A stretch of 64,000 nucleotides of DNA from Oscillospiraceae bacterium (GCA_017538965.1 JAFYHU010000004.1:1-64000), one strand, 5' to 3'; shown: positions 16,038-24,453, numbered from the stretch's first letter. The notes: a model not told the origin generated them from the sequence alone. Numbers and translations: made by a program.

Positions 16038-16349
16038 ATGGAGGCAGTCGGAAGGGCGTTTTTCGTCAAATCTCCGCGCAGGATTGAGGATCTGCAGGCG
16101 CTGCATTTGGTTGAGAAGGAGCGGCCGTTTGAGATCGTCAAAACGGTGAAGTTGGCAAAGATCGACTATGAGAATTTCATTACGGACATGCTGGCCGACC
16201 GGCAGTTCATCGAGGATCACGCCGCGCTTTGCTCAAAAGGGGCTGTGTGGCGCTGCATTCTGGTCCAGCAGCGCGGACGCACGGACGGCGTGCTTGTGAT
16301 GCCGGAAGATGGCTGCTATGTCGGCTGGGCGGCATATTACAGGGGATAA
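16038..16349 (+). CDS. hypothetical protein, about 103 aa
   Basis: I do not recognise this family. The start at 16038 is favoured by GGAGAGGGTGAGG just upstream; an earlier in-frame codon at 15978 lies inside the operator repeats and is unlikely. The protein has no signal peptide or membrane segment. It alternates helices (RRIEDLQALHLVEKERPFE) and strands, ends in VWRCILVQQRGRTDGVLVMP and DGCYVGWAAYYRG, which look like a small alpha/beta domain. It is followed within 10 bp by a strong terminator and is divergent from the RHH gene, so it may share its operators. Confidence 0.6.
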   Translation: MEAVGRAFFVKSPRRIEDLQALHLVEKERPFEIVKTVKLAKIDYENFITDMLADRQFIEDHAALCSKGAVWRCILVQQRGRTDGVLVMPEDGCYVGWAAYYRG

Positions 16350-16354
16350 ATAAG

Positions 16355-16380
16355 CCCCTGCCTTGGAGACAAGGCAGGGG
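16355..16380. terminator. hairpin terminator (copy 1 of a near-identical pair)
   Basis: Arms CCCCTGCCTT (16355-16364) and AAGGCAGGGG (16371-16380) flank the loop GGAGAC. It lies between two convergent genes ending at 16349 and 16412. A nearly identical hairpin is at 20255-20286. No long T tract follows. Confidence 0.6.
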
Positions 16381-16411
16381 TTGAGACAGTATTTTACAGA
16401 GACCGTTTTCA

Positions 16412-17284
16412 TCACGCCCCGGAGGTCATCTCCCGGATGCGGTCGATGAACAGCTGCACCGCGGGAGAGAAGACCTGGTACTTTTTCCAGATCAGATTGC
16501 CCGCGTTTTTCATGCGCGGGACCAGCGGCCGGACGCAGAGGGGGCTGTCGCCGGTGGCGTTGATCAGCCGGTCGAAGCAGAGAGCGTAGCCCAGCCCGTC
16601 CTCCACCAGCAGCGAGGCGTTGTAGATGAGGTTATACGTCGCGACGATATTGAGCCGTGACAGGTCCGCCGTACCGGAAAAATACGGCACGGACGCCCGG
16701 GAGACGATGACCGGAAGGCCCTCCAGGTCCGAGAAGCGGATCTCCTCCTTTTGCGCCAGCGCGCAGTCCTTCGGCATCAGAAGACCGAAGCTGTCCTCCG
16801 CCGGCAGGGGCAGCGACTGATAGAGCGTATGATCCACGTCCGTGAAGATCACGGCGAAGTCGATCAGCCCGTTATTCAGTTCGTCCATCAGGTCCTGGGT
16901 GTCGCCGCTGGTGATGTGAAAGCGGATATCCGGGTGCTCCGCAGCGAGACTGGCAGCTGCGCGGGACAGATAGTGGAACGAAATGGATTCTCCGGCGCCG
17001 ATGCGCACGGACCCAGAGATGTGGTTTTTGACCTGTGAGATCTCCTCCTCCGTCATCTGCATCAGGCGCACCATCTCCTCGGCTCTTTTCCGAAGGATCA
17101 TTCCTTCCTCCGTCAGCGTGATCCGGCGGTTGCCGCGCTCGAAGAGCGAGACGCCCAGCTCCTCCTCCAGCTCCTTCATCTGCCGCGACAGCGACGGCTG
17201 CGCCACGTGCAGCGCCTCGGCCGCAGCGGAAATGGTACCTTCCCTGACCACCGCCAGATAGTATTGCATGGTTCGGATATCCAT
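16412..17284 (-). CDS. LysR-family transcriptional regulator
   Basis: The N-terminal winged helix-turn-helix is classic: MQYYLAVVREGTISAAAEAL, then AQPSLSRQMKELEEELG and LFERGNRRITLTEEG. The remaining 200 residues are the periplasmic-binding-like effector domain (VRIGAGESISFHYL). It is divergent from the hydrolase gene at 17418 with a 133-bp shared promoter region, the usual LysR arrangement, so it probably controls that operon (17418-20239). The effector is unknown. Confidence 0.92.
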   Translation of the reverse strand: MDIRTMQYYLAVVREGTISAAAEALHVAQPSLSRQMKELEEELGVSLFERGNRRITLTEEGMILRKRAEEMVRLMQMTEEEISQVKNHISGSVRIGAGESISFHYLSRAAASLAAEHPDIRFHITSGDTQDLMDELNNGLIDFAVIFTDVDHTLYQSLPLPAEDSFGLLMPKDCALAQKEEIRFSDLEGLPVIVSRASVPYFSGTADLSRLNIVATYNLIYNASLLVEDGLGYALCFDRLINATGDSPLCVRPLVPRMKNAGNLIWKKYQVFSPAVQLFIDRIREMTSGA

Positions 17285-17417
17285 AGTGACACTCCTTGAT
17301 CGTTATTCCTATCCAATATTAGCATAGGAAAGCATAGAAAACAAGTATTTGATTATAGCAGCGCACTCGGGTACAATAGGACCATCAAAAACAACATTAC
17401 GGAAAGGATGAAATACG

Positions 17418-18404
17418 ATGATGAAGGCAGAAGAGCTGAAGCTCACACAGGAATGGGACAAGGTGTTCCCGAAAAGCGATAAAGTCGATCACAAAAAGGT
17501 GACTTTCATCAACCACTTCGGCATCACCTTGGCGGCGGATCTGTATATCCCGAAGGACGCAGCGGGCAAGCTCCCGGCGCTGGCTGTCTCCGGCCCCTTC
17601 GGCGCCTGCAAGGAGCAGGCCTCCGGCCTGTACGCACAGACGATGGCGGAGCGGGGCTTCCTGACAATCGCCTTCGATCCCTCCTTCACCGGCGAATCCG
17701 GCGGCTTCCCCAGAGCGATGCACTCTCCCGATATCGACGTGGAGGATTTTCAGGCGGCCGTCGATTTTCTTTCCGTTCAGGACAATGCCGATCCCGATCG
17801 CATCGGCATCATTGGGATCTGCGGCTGGGGCGGCATGGCCCTGCAGACGGCCTGTGTCGACACGCGGATCAAGGCGACGGTGACCTCCACCATGTACGAC
17901 ATGTCCCGCGTCGCCGGCAACGGTTACTTCGATTCCGAAGATAAAAAGGAAAGCCGCAAGGCCATGCGGGAAATGGTGAATGCACAGCGCACGGAGGACT
18001 TCCGAAGCGGCGCCTACGCCAGGGCGGGCGGCGTCGTGGACCCGCTGCCGGAGGACGCGCCTTTCTTTGTGAAGGACTATTACGACTACTACAAGACCCC
18101 GCGGGGGTATCACGCCAGGTCTCTCAACTCCAACGACGGCTGGTGCGCCACCGCCGGGACTTCCCTGATGAACACGCGGCTCTTCACCTACGCCGGGGAG
18201 ATCGACAGCGCGGTGCTGCTGGTCCACGGCGAGAAGGCCCACTCCTGCTATATGAGCCGGGACGCCTTCAAGCTCCTCAAGGGCGACAACAAGGAGCTGC
18301 TCATCGTCCCCGACGCCGTGCACACCGATCTGTACGACGGCGGCGGCAAGGACGCGATCCCCTTTGACAGAATCGAGAGCTTTCTGAAGGCCCACCTGAA
18401 CTGA
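17418..18404 (+). CDS. alpha/beta hydrolase, dienelactone-hydrolase-like
   Basis: The 328-residue protein has an alpha/beta-hydrolase core: LPALAVSGPFGACKEQ (oxyanion region), LTIAFDPSFTGESGG, and the nucleophile elbow RIGIIGICGWGGMAL, where Cys stands at the position used by dienelactone-type hydrolases. LLVHGEKAHSC holds the late strand, and IVPDAVHTDLYD holds the catalytic His. It lacks a signal peptide, so it is cytosolic. The start has two ATGs; GGAAAGGATG precedes them. It heads a plus-strand operon of flavin-type redox genes divergent from LysR, suggesting a stress or xenobiotic response; the substrate is unknown. Confidence 0.85.
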   Translation: MMKAEELKLTQEWDKVFPKSDKVDHKKVTFINHFGITLAADLYIPKDAAGKLPALAVSGPFGACKEQASGLYAQTMAERGFLTIAFDPSFTGESGGFPRAMHSPDIDVEDFQAAVDFLSVQDNADPDRIGIIGICGWGGMALQTACVDTRIKATVTSTMYDMSRVAGNGYFDSEDKKESRKAMREMVNAQRTEDFRSGAYARAGGVVDPLPEDAPFFVKDYYDYYKTPRGYHARSLNSNDGWCATAGTSLMNTRLFTYAGEIDSAVLLVHGEKAHSCYMSRDAFKLLKGDNKELLIVPDAVHTDLYDGGGKDAIPFDRIESFLKAHLN

Positions 18405-18414
18405 GAGGCCGGCC

Positions 18415-18633
18415 ATGCAGGGTGAAAACGAGATCCGGGAAAACCTGCTGGATGCCGGCTGCAGCGGGTCGGAGGCGGAGACCATCCTCGGCTGCCTCCG
18501 CTCCGGCGACAGAAAGGGCGCCGAGAAGCTGATCGACGCGAGCCGCAAAAAGCAGCTTGCGCGGCTGCACGAGAGTCAGCAGTGTATCGACCGGCTGGAC
18601 TATCTGCGCTGGCAGATGAGGAAAGGAGAATGA
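18415..18633 (+). CDS. small conserved helical protein, about 72 aa
   Basis: This short protein is helical and charged, with ENLLDAGCSGSEAETIL, then GDRKGAEKLIDASRKKQL and QCIDRLDYLRWQM. Similar small proteins follow redox and regulator genes in Clostridia, but I do not know a function. It lies 10 nt after the hydrolase stop and 6 nt before the flavodoxin gene, so it is part of the operon. No signal peptide or metal motif is clear; two cysteines are present. Confidence 0.7.
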   Translation: MQGENEIRENLLDAGCSGSEAETILGCLRSGDRKGAEKLIDASRKKQLARLHESQQCIDRLDYLRWQMRKGE

Positions 18634-18639
18634 ACGAAA

Positions 18640-19182
18640 ATGAGTAAGGTGCTTGTGATTTCCACCAGCCTGTGGGCAAGGAGCAATTCCGACATCCTGA
18701 CCGAGCGGCTGATCGCCGGGGCCAGGGACGCGGGACACGAGGTGGAGCATATCAGCCTGAAGGGCAAGGAGATCAAGTTCTGCATCGGATGTCTCGCCTG
18801 TCAGAAGACGCAGCAATGCGTTCAAAAGGACGACGCAATAGAGATTGCAGAAAAGGTGAAGAACGCTGATACCCTGGTTTTCACCACGCCGATTTACTAT
18901 TACGAGATGAGCGGGCAGATGAAGACGCTGCTGGATCGGCTGAATCCGCTGTATCCGTCCGACTACAGGTTCAGGAAGGTATACATGCTCTCCGTAGCAA
19001 CGGAAGACGAAGACCATGTTCCCGAAAAGGCGATCAGCGGGCTGCAGGGCTGGGTGGACTGCTTTGAGAAGGCCGAGCTCGCCGGGACTCTGTTCTGCGG
19101 CGGCATCTCTGATCCGGGAGAAGCATCCGGCAGAAGTGAGGAACAGGAGGAAGCGTATGCGTTCGGCAAAACGCTTGCGTAA
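18640..19182 (+). CDS. flavodoxin-family NAD(P)H-dependent oxidoreductase
   Basis: The N-terminus VLVISTSLWARSNSDIL is the FMN phosphate-binding loop of NADPH-dependent FMN reductase/iron-sulfur flavoproteins. KEIKFCIGCLACQKTQQC has the CxxCxxC...C cysteine cluster of the multimeric flavodoxin group, and FTTPIYYYEMSGQMKTLLDRL is the flavin-binding strand-helix. It probably binds FMN and carries out two-electron reductions. The AAGGAG before the ATG is good. The 3' end overlaps the next gene by 26 bp in another frame. Confidence 0.87.
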   Translation: MSKVLVISTSLWARSNSDILTERLIAGARDAGHEVEHISLKGKEIKFCIGCLACQKTQQCVQKDDAIEIAEKVKNADTLVFTTPIYYYEMSGQMKTLLDRLNPLYPSDYRFRKVYMLSVATEDEDHVPEKAISGLQGWVDCFEKAELAGTLFCGGISDPGEASGRSEEQEEAYAFGKTLA

Positions 19183-20239
19183 CGCGCTGCGCGCTGCGCT
19201 GTGCGGTGTTTTGCTGATGCTGCTTCTGGCCGGCTGCGCCGCGAAGGAGAGCAGCGCCGCGCCGGAGAAGACGCCCGGAAAAGACGCGTCCTCTGCGGAG
19301 GAGACGACGAAGACGGACGAGCTAACCACTCCGGAGGAGCCGACGAAGACAGAGGAGCCCGCGCAGACGGACGAGCCGACCCCCGGCGCGCACATCCTCG
19401 TCGCCTGTTTCTCCGCCACGGGGCACACGGAGCCGCTGGCGGAATACGCCGCGGAGTTTCTGGGCGCGGACCTCTACGAGATCGTCGCGGCGGAGCCTTA
19501 CACGGAGGCGGATCTCGCCTATTATACCGGCGGCCGCTGCGACCTGGAGCAGGACGATCCCGACGTCCGCCCGGCCATCTCCGGCGCGGTGGAAAACATG
19601 GAGCAATATGACGTCGTGCTGATCGGCCATCCCATCTGGCACGGACAGGCGCCTCGCATCATCAGTACGTTTTTGGAGAGCTACGACTTCTCCGGGAAGA
19701 CGCTGACGACCTTCTGCACCTCCATGTCCAGCCCCCTGGGGTCCAGCGCCGCCAATCTGTACGGACTCGTCCCGGAGGACGTGACCTGGCTGGAGAGCAG
19801 ACGCTTTCCCATCGGCGCCTCGCGGGAGGATGTGGCCGGCTGGCTGGCGGAGATCGGCCTGACCGGGAGTGAAGGATCGGAGGAAGCAGCTTTGCAAATG
19901 AGGATCAACGGCATTCCCGTCGCCGTGCAGTGGGAAGACAACGAGAGCGTCGAGGCGCTCATCGAATTGGTCCGGGAAGCTCCCCTGACGATTCAAATGT
20001 CCATGTACGGCGGCTTCGAGCAGGTGGGTGCCATCGGAAGCAGCCTCCCGAGAAATGACGTGCAGACCACGACGCATGCGGGCGATATCGTCCTCTACTC
20101 CGGTAATCAATTCGTCGTGTTCTACGGTTCCAACTCCTGGGCGTACACCCGTCTGGGGCACATCACGGACAAGACGGCCGCTGAGCTGGCGGAGCTCCTA
20201 GGAAACGGAAACGTGACGGTCACGATCAGCGTCGGATAG
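19157..20239 (+). CDS. lipoprotein with flavodoxin and cyclophilin-like domains
   Basis: The start at 19157 follows GGAGGAAGCGT. The N-terminus has a lipoprotein signal with lipobox LLLAGCAAKE, then a Thr/Glu/Pro-rich linker (about 25-75). A flavodoxin domain follows (ILVACFSATGHTEPLAEYA, then VVLIGHPIWHGQAP), then a C-terminal cyclophilin-like domain (MRINGIPVAVQW, MYGGFEQVGAIGSSLP). It should sit on the outer face of the membrane. Fusion of an extracytoplasmic flavodoxin with a cyclophilin-like domain occurs in Clostridia, and the substrate is unknown. It overlaps the upstream flavodoxin gene by 26 bp. Confidence 0.82.
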   Translation: MRSAKRLRNALRAALCGVLLMLLLAGCAAKESSAAPEKTPGKDASSAEETTKTDELTTPEEPTKTEEPAQTDEPTPGAHILVACFSATGHTEPLAEYAAEFLGADLYEIVAAEPYTEADLAYYTGGRCDLEQDDPDVRPAISGAVENMEQYDVVLIGHPIWHGQAPRIISTFLESYDFSGKTLTTFCTSMSSPLGSSAANLYGLVPEDVTWLESRRFPIGASREDVAGWLAEIGLTGSEGSEEAALQMRINGIPVAVQWEDNESVEALIELVREAPLTIQMSMYGGFEQVGAIGSSLPRNDVQTTTHAGDIVLYSGNQFVVFYGSNSWAYTRLGHITDKTAAELAELLGNGNVTVTISVG

Positions 20240-20254
20240 TACAATAAGATCTCT

Positions 20255-20286
20255 CAGCCCCTGCCTCAAAGACAAGGCAGGGGCTG
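20255..20286 (+). terminator. hairpin terminator (copy 2 of a near-identical pair)
   Basis: Arms 20255-20266 and 20275-20286 form a 12-bp stem with an 8-nt loop CAAAGACA. It lies between convergent genes ending at 20239 and 20300 and differs from 16355-16380 mainly in the loop. Confidence 0.65.
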
Positions 20287-20299
20287 AACCGCAGTATGC

Positions 20300-20590
20300 T
20301 TATTCTTCGTCTTTCACCGGCGGTACGGATAGAAACGTGTCCATCACAAAACACGCCCCCAACCGGAAGCCGGTGACGAAGCCGTCCAGGGTGGAGTCGC
20401 CGTTGAAGGAGGACCAGGCGTCGGCAAAGTCGAGGAAGCGCTTCTTTTCCTCGCCGGTCAGCGTATCGGCAAGAAAGTCCTCATTCTCCCGGATCGTCTG
20501 CAGCGTGCGCTGCACGCCCTCGTCATCCTCAAAGCCGCTGTTCTGCGGGTCGATATTGCCGTAATAGAGCTGCTCAATAAAGCTTTTCAT
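20300..20590 (-). CDS. DUF6809-like small protein
   Basis: The 96-residue protein reads FIEQLYYGNIDPQ, then a helical middle (ENEDFLADTLTGEEKKRFLDF), and FVTGFRLGACFVMDTFL. The LYYGNI start and the FxxGFRLGA helix match the DUF6809 family, widespread in Clostridia and their mobile elements, of unknown function. AAGGAGAAA precedes the ATG. It stands alone on the minus strand between terminators. Confidence 0.7.
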   Translation of the reverse strand: MKSFIEQLYYGNIDPQNSGFEDDEGVQRTLQTIRENEDFLADTLTGEEKKRFLDFADAWSSFNGDSTLDGFVTGFRLGACFVMDTFLSVPPVKDEE

Positions 20591-20710
20591 GTCGTTTCTC
20601 CTTGTACTTTTTTAGGAGAAACCCGTGCACTTTCTGCCTGAAAACATAGATTTTGCAACGTTTTTCAATGTGCTTGCTCAGATACGTTATTCACCGCTTG
20701 ACCATGCGAA

Positions 20711-20737
20711 AACAGTCCACTTTTGTGGGCTGTTTTT
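20711..20737 (+). terminator. rho-independent terminator-like hairpin
   Basis: AACAGTCCAC (20711-20720) and GTGGGCTGTT (20725-20734) pair over the loop TTTT with one G-U pair, followed by TTTGC. No plus-strand gene ends just upstream, so it may be an attenuator or a leftover of an element; it sits 30 bp before the next promoter. Confidence 0.5.
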
Positions 20738-20746
20738 GCATCTGGA

Positions 20747-20775
20747 TTGATTTTTTGATTATGTTCGGCTATAAT
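20747..20775 (+). promoter_or_regulatory. promoter of the DUF4143 ATPase gene
   Basis: TTGATT (20747-20752) and TATAAT (20770-20775) are 17 bp apart and lie about 50 bp upstream of the ATG at 20825. Confidence 0.6.
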
Positions 20776-20824
20776 ATGGGTAAAGCTAAAATCTGCCGAA
20801 AACTGTGCATTCAGGTGGTGCTAT

Positions 20825-22054
20825 ATGGAATACATCAGCCGACATATGGAAAACCGCATTTTGGAGCTGAGCAAGTCATATTCTGCGATCCTTCTGACTG
20901 GACCCAGGCAGGCGGGCAAGACGACCATGCTCCGCATGTTGGCGGAGAAAGAAAACATCGGCCGCCAATATGTGTCGCTGGACGATCTGACTGAACGGGA
21001 TATGGCAAAGAATGATCCCGCCCTGTTTCTCCAGATCCACAAGCCGCCGGTGCTGATCGATGAGGTGCAGTATGCCCCGGAGCTGTTCACCTACATCAAG
21101 ATTCACATTGATGAGCACCACAATCCCGGAGATTTCTGGATGACCGGATCGCAGATTTTCCGGCTTATGCGCGGAGTGCAGGAATCCCTGGCCGGGCGTG
21201 TAGCGTTGCTGCACATGTCGCCTCTTTCCCAGAGGGAGATCATCGGTGCGCCTTGTGTTCCGTTTACAACGGATCTGGAGCGGCTGCTTGCAGAGCGGGA
21301 TGAGATCGCACCGATCACTGCGCCGGAGCTCTTCGGCCGCCTGTGGCGAGGCTCCATGCCGGGACTCGTCAGCAATCCAACATTGGATCGGACCGTCTTC
21401 TACTCTTCGTATCTCTCCACCTATCTGGAGCGAGATGCACGCGAGCTTTCCGGTAGTGTAGATGCATTGAAGTTTAACCGCTTCGTTACTGCCGTTGCCG
21501 CTCGCTGCTCCCAGCTTTTGAATTATAACGCACTGGCGGAGGACGCCGACATAGACATTCAGACCTCCAAAGCCTGGACCAACATTCTGGAGACGCTGGG
21601 GATTATCTTCCTGCTGCATCCCTATTCCAATAATGTCCTCAAGCGAACAATAAAGACTCCAAAGGTCTACTTCTACGATACCGGTCTGGTTTGTTACCTC
21701 ACCAGATGGTCATCCCCCGAAGTAGCTGAGAGCGGCGCCATGAGCGGTGCTCTGCTGGAGAATTACACCGTGTCAGAGATCATGAAAAGCTATCAGAACG
21801 CGGGGCTGGAGCCGTATCTCTACTTCTACCGTGACCGGGACGCCAAGGAGATCGACGTCGTCCTGGAGGGCGACGGCAAGCTCTGCCCGCTGGAGATCAA
21901 AAAAACCGCCACGCCGGACAGGCGCCTGACCCGCGTGTTCAACGTAATCGATAAATCCCCGCTCCGGCTCGGCACCGGCGCGGTCCTGTGTATGGCGGAC
22001 AAATTCAGCGCCTTTGACAGGGACAATCTGATCGTTCCGATCTGGATGATTTGA
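20825..22054 (+). CDS. AAA_14/DUF4143 ATPase
   Basis: Walker A is SAILLTGPRQAGKTTML, Walker B is PPVLIDEVQYAPEL, and WMTGSQIFRLM holds the sensor. The C-terminal part is a DUF4143 domain with VYFYDTGLVCYL and YFYRDRDAKEIDVVLEG, a restriction-like Asp/Glu-rich core (EIDVVL, CPLEIKKT). This widespread bacterial family has no settled function. It is monocistronic, with its own promoter. The frame is intact, at 409 residues a normal family length. Confidence 0.88.
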   Translation: MEYISRHMENRILELSKSYSAILLTGPRQAGKTTMLRMLAEKENIGRQYVSLDDLTERDMAKNDPALFLQIHKPPVLIDEVQYAPELFTYIKIHIDEHHNPGDFWMTGSQIFRLMRGVQESLAGRVALLHMSPLSQREIIGAPCVPFTTDLERLLAERDEIAPITAPELFGRLWRGSMPGLVSNPTLDRTVFYSSYLSTYLERDARELSGSVDALKFNRFVTAVAARCSQLLNYNALAEDADIDIQTSKAWTNILETLGIIFLLHPYSNNVLKRTIKTPKVYFYDTGLVCYLTRWSSPEVAESGAMSGALLENYTVSEIMKSYQNAGLEPYLYFYRDRDAKEIDVVLEGDGKLCPLEIKKTATPDRRLTRVFNVIDKSPLRLGTGAVLCMADKFSAFDRDNLIVPIWMI

Positions 22055-22066
22055 AGGAAGAGCCAG

Positions 22067-22210
22067 CAAAAAAGACATGATAGCCATGTCAAGAAAGCCT
22101 TCGTGCTGTCCAATACAAGAGAGATCACAACAAACGGGAAGATTACCTGTCTGCCCATCTATGATGTAATGTTCTTTGGGGCGGCGGAAGAAATGGATCA
22201 AAGAATATAA
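22067..22210 (+). pseudogene. C-terminal remnant of another ATPase-family gene
   Basis: An open frame ending in TAA at 22208-22210 reads VKKAFVLSNTREITTNGK, then ITCLPIYDVMFF. This matches the C-terminal tail of DUF4143/ATPase-family proteins (FVLSNxRxI...G.xTYLPIYxxMF), but it has no start or ATPase domain. It directly follows the intact DUF4143 gene, so it may be the tail of a deleted tandem copy, or an out-of-frame tail of that gene. Confidence 0.35.
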
Positions 22211-22263
22211 CAGAGCGAGAACCGGAATCTGTATCGTTCAAGCTTTGGTGCTGCAATGAATAT

Positions 22264-23040
22264 ATGAGTGAACAAAAGTACGCAAGCTGGAATCCCTGGC
22301 ATGGTTGTACGAAGTACTCCGAAGGATGCCGTTACTGCTATGTTTACCGGCAGGATCAGGCATACGGCAGTACGGTTTCGTCGGAACTCTGCCGCAAAAC
22401 GCAGAACTTCAATCTGCCGGTAAAGAAAAAACGAGACGGAAGCTTCAAAATAGCGTCCGGCTCTATCGTCATGACCTGCTTTACCTCGGATTTTCTGCTG
22501 AAGGATGCCGATGAATGGCGTGAGGAATGCTGGGAAATGATAAAACGCCGTGCGGACTGCATGTTTTACTTTTTTACGAAGCGCATCGAACGCCTTCCGG
22601 ACTGTGTGCCGGCGGACTGGGGAGACGGCTATGAGAATGTTATCGTAGGCTGCACCTGCGAAAACCAGGACCGGGCAGATTTCCGGCTGCCGATCTTTGC
22701 GGAACTTCCGATCAGGCACAAAACGATTATCCTCGGTCCCATGCTCGGTCCCGTCGATCTTGAAAAGTATCTTGACGGAAGCATCTGCGAGGTGGCCTGT
22801 TCAGGCGAATCGGGCATGAATGTGCGGCCGCTCGACTACGAATGGGTGCTGGATGTTCGCCGCCAGTGCATGAACAGAGGTGTCCCTTTTCAGTTTCACC
22901 AGACGGGAGCATATTTCATAAAGAATGGCAGGATGTACCGTGTACCGCGCCGTTTCCAGGCATCCCAGGCTCGCAAGGCGGGAATTGACTACAAAATGGA
23001 CGGATTCCTGCCGGATTTCAACGAAACGGATGATCCTTGA
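22264..23040 (+). CDS. DUF5131 (phage Gp37/Gp68-like) protein
   Basis: The N-terminus SWNPWHGCTKYSEGCRYCYVY has the cysteine cluster (CxxxxxxCxxCY) of DUF5131, a radical-SAM-like family named after phage Gp37/Gp68. The conserved WNPWxGCxxxSxGCxxCY, TCFTSDFLL, FYFFTKRIERL and SGESGMNVRPLD are all present. The substrate is unknown. The region just upstream has only a weak ribosome-binding site. The C-terminus FNETDDP lies 28 bp before the next gene. Confidence 0.85.
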   Translation: MSEQKYASWNPWHGCTKYSEGCRYCYVYRQDQAYGSTVSSELCRKTQNFNLPVKKKRDGSFKIASGSIVMTCFTSDFLLKDADEWREECWEMIKRRADCMFYFFTKRIERLPDCVPADWGDGYENVIVGCTCENQDRADFRLPIFAELPIRHKTIILGPMLGPVDLEKYLDGSICEVACSGESGMNVRPLDYEWVLDVRRQCMNRGVPFQFHQTGAYFIKNGRMYRVPRRFQASQARKAGIDYKMDGFLPDFNETDDP

Positions 23041-23067
23041 TATACTATAAGATACGGAGGTAGAAAA

Positions 23068-24453
23068 ATGATCAAGCTCGAACTGCCCTATGACAGCCGG
23101 CTCATCCCCGGGACCGCCTACTGGCTCTCCGGCCTCGCAGAGAAATGCGGCGTCAACACCAAACGTGCAAATACTCTCTGCTTCGTCGTCGAGACTACGC
23201 TGGAAAAGCGTGTGAAGCAGCCCTGCGAAGGGATTCCGGTCTTCACGATCACACTGGAGGAACACGGCGACAGCATATCTGTCAGCATCACCGACAAGGG
23301 CCTGCCTTATGTGCTCACCGGGAAGCAGCGGGAGATGCTGCAGGCCGGACTCGTCAGTTCCTTCTCCTTTGAGCAGCTGGCCATCGACGGGCAGCGTCTT
23401 CGCTTTGACGTGGAGAAGGAGCCCGGAGCCGAACCGGAGCCGCCCGCAGCGGAGACGGCGGAAGAGACGCTGCAGGACACGGACGTCCGCTGCCGTCTGA
23501 CCGGCATGGACGATGAGGACATCCTGCGGGCCATCCGCGTCATGTACTCCACCTACGGCTTCCGCTATATTCATCAGGACATTTACCGCCACGACCATTT
23601 CCGAGCCGCGCTGCAGAGCGGAAAGTACATTTCCATTCTGGCCGAGAATGCCCACGGGCAGACTGTCGGGCACGTGGCGCTGGAGGAGCACGACTGGTTC
23701 CCCGGCATCCCGGAAGTGTGCAATCTGGTGGTGAAGGATTTCGCCCGGGGTGTCGGAGCTTCCGGAATCCTTGTCGCTGCTACACTGGAGGCGGGGGCAT
23801 CGAAGAGCTTCGAGGGCATCTACGGAATGCCGGTGGTCCACCATCCCATTTCTCAGAAACTTTTCAATAAGCACGGCTTTACACCCTGCGGATTCTTTTT
23901 CCACGTGGCGCCCAGCAGCATCAACGGCCCGGAGAACGACGACGGCAACCGCGTGGACGCAGCGCTCTGCATCAGCATCCTGAACAAGGACAAACCGCAT
24001 GCGCTCTATCTCCCGGCCGAGTGCGAAGACTTTGTGCGCGGCGTGTTCGAAAAGGAGGCTGCGGTATATGAAGTGCTGCCCGAGGGCGAAAGTCTGCAGC
24101 CCGAGACGGTGCTGAGCTACCGGATCGACACGGTGAACACGGTGATGGAGGCCAGAATCGACAACGCCGGCCGGGATCTTGCCGGGAACATCGCGGCAAG
24201 AGAGGTGCCGGAGGGCTTTGATATCGCGGAAGTGGTCATGGTCTACCTGAGCATGAACGACCCGGCCTGCCCCGCAGCCTACCGCTATTTCCGGGAACGC
24301 GGATTCATCTTTGCCGGATGCCTGCCGGGCAGCTCGGCCGGCGACTATCTGCTGCTGCAGAACCTGAGAGGCGCGCCCGTCATCCGGGAGAAAAAGGTGC
24401 TGGAACCAAACTATCAGGAGATGCTGGACAGGCTGCTGGAGATGGCCGAATGA
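23068..24453 (+). CDS. ATPase-fold (RsbW-like) domain fused to GNAT acetyltransferase
   Basis: The N-terminal 110 residues (AEKCGVNTKRANTLCFVVET, then SISVSITDKGLPYVL) look like an anti-sigma-type HATPase domain: an N-box-like helix and a DxGxP strand replacing DxGxG, so ATP binding is doubtful. A linker rich in Glu/Pro/Ala follows (about 118-135). Then comes a GNAT-type domain (VMYSTYGFRYIHQDIY, CNLVVKDFARGVGASGIL, ISQKLFNKHGFTPCGFFF). The C-terminal 130 residues may be a second GNAT-like half. GGAGG precedes the ATG. It sits 63 bp upstream of the pseudokinase-lectin gene on the same strand. Confidence 0.72.
   Translation: MIKLELPYDSRLIPGTAYWLSGLAEKCGVNTKRANTLCFVVETTLEKRVKQPCEGIPVFTITLEEHGDSISVSITDKGLPYVLTGKQREMLQAGLVSSFSFEQLAIDGQRLRFDVEKEPGAEPEPPAAETAEETLQDTDVRCRLTGMDDEDILRAIRVMYSTYGFRYIHQDIYRHDHFRAALQSGKYISILAENAHGQTVGHVALEEHDWFPGIPEVCNLVVKDFARGVGASGILVAATLEAGASKSFEGIYGMPVVHHPISQKLFNKHGFTPCGFFFHVAPSSINGPENDDGNRVDAALCISILNKDKPHALYLPAECEDFVRGVFEKEAAVYEVLPEGESLQPETVLSYRIDTVNTVMEARIDNAGRDLAGNIAAREVPEGFDIAEVVMVYLSMNDPACPAAYRYFRERGFIFAGCLPGSSAGDYLLLQNLRGAPVIREKKVLEPNYQEMLDRLLEMAE

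Noticed and set aside
15743-16349. Toxin-antitoxin pair of the RHH gene and the gene at 16038
   Set aside because: They are divergent rather than overlapping, and the second protein resembles no known toxin; a regulator with its target is simpler.
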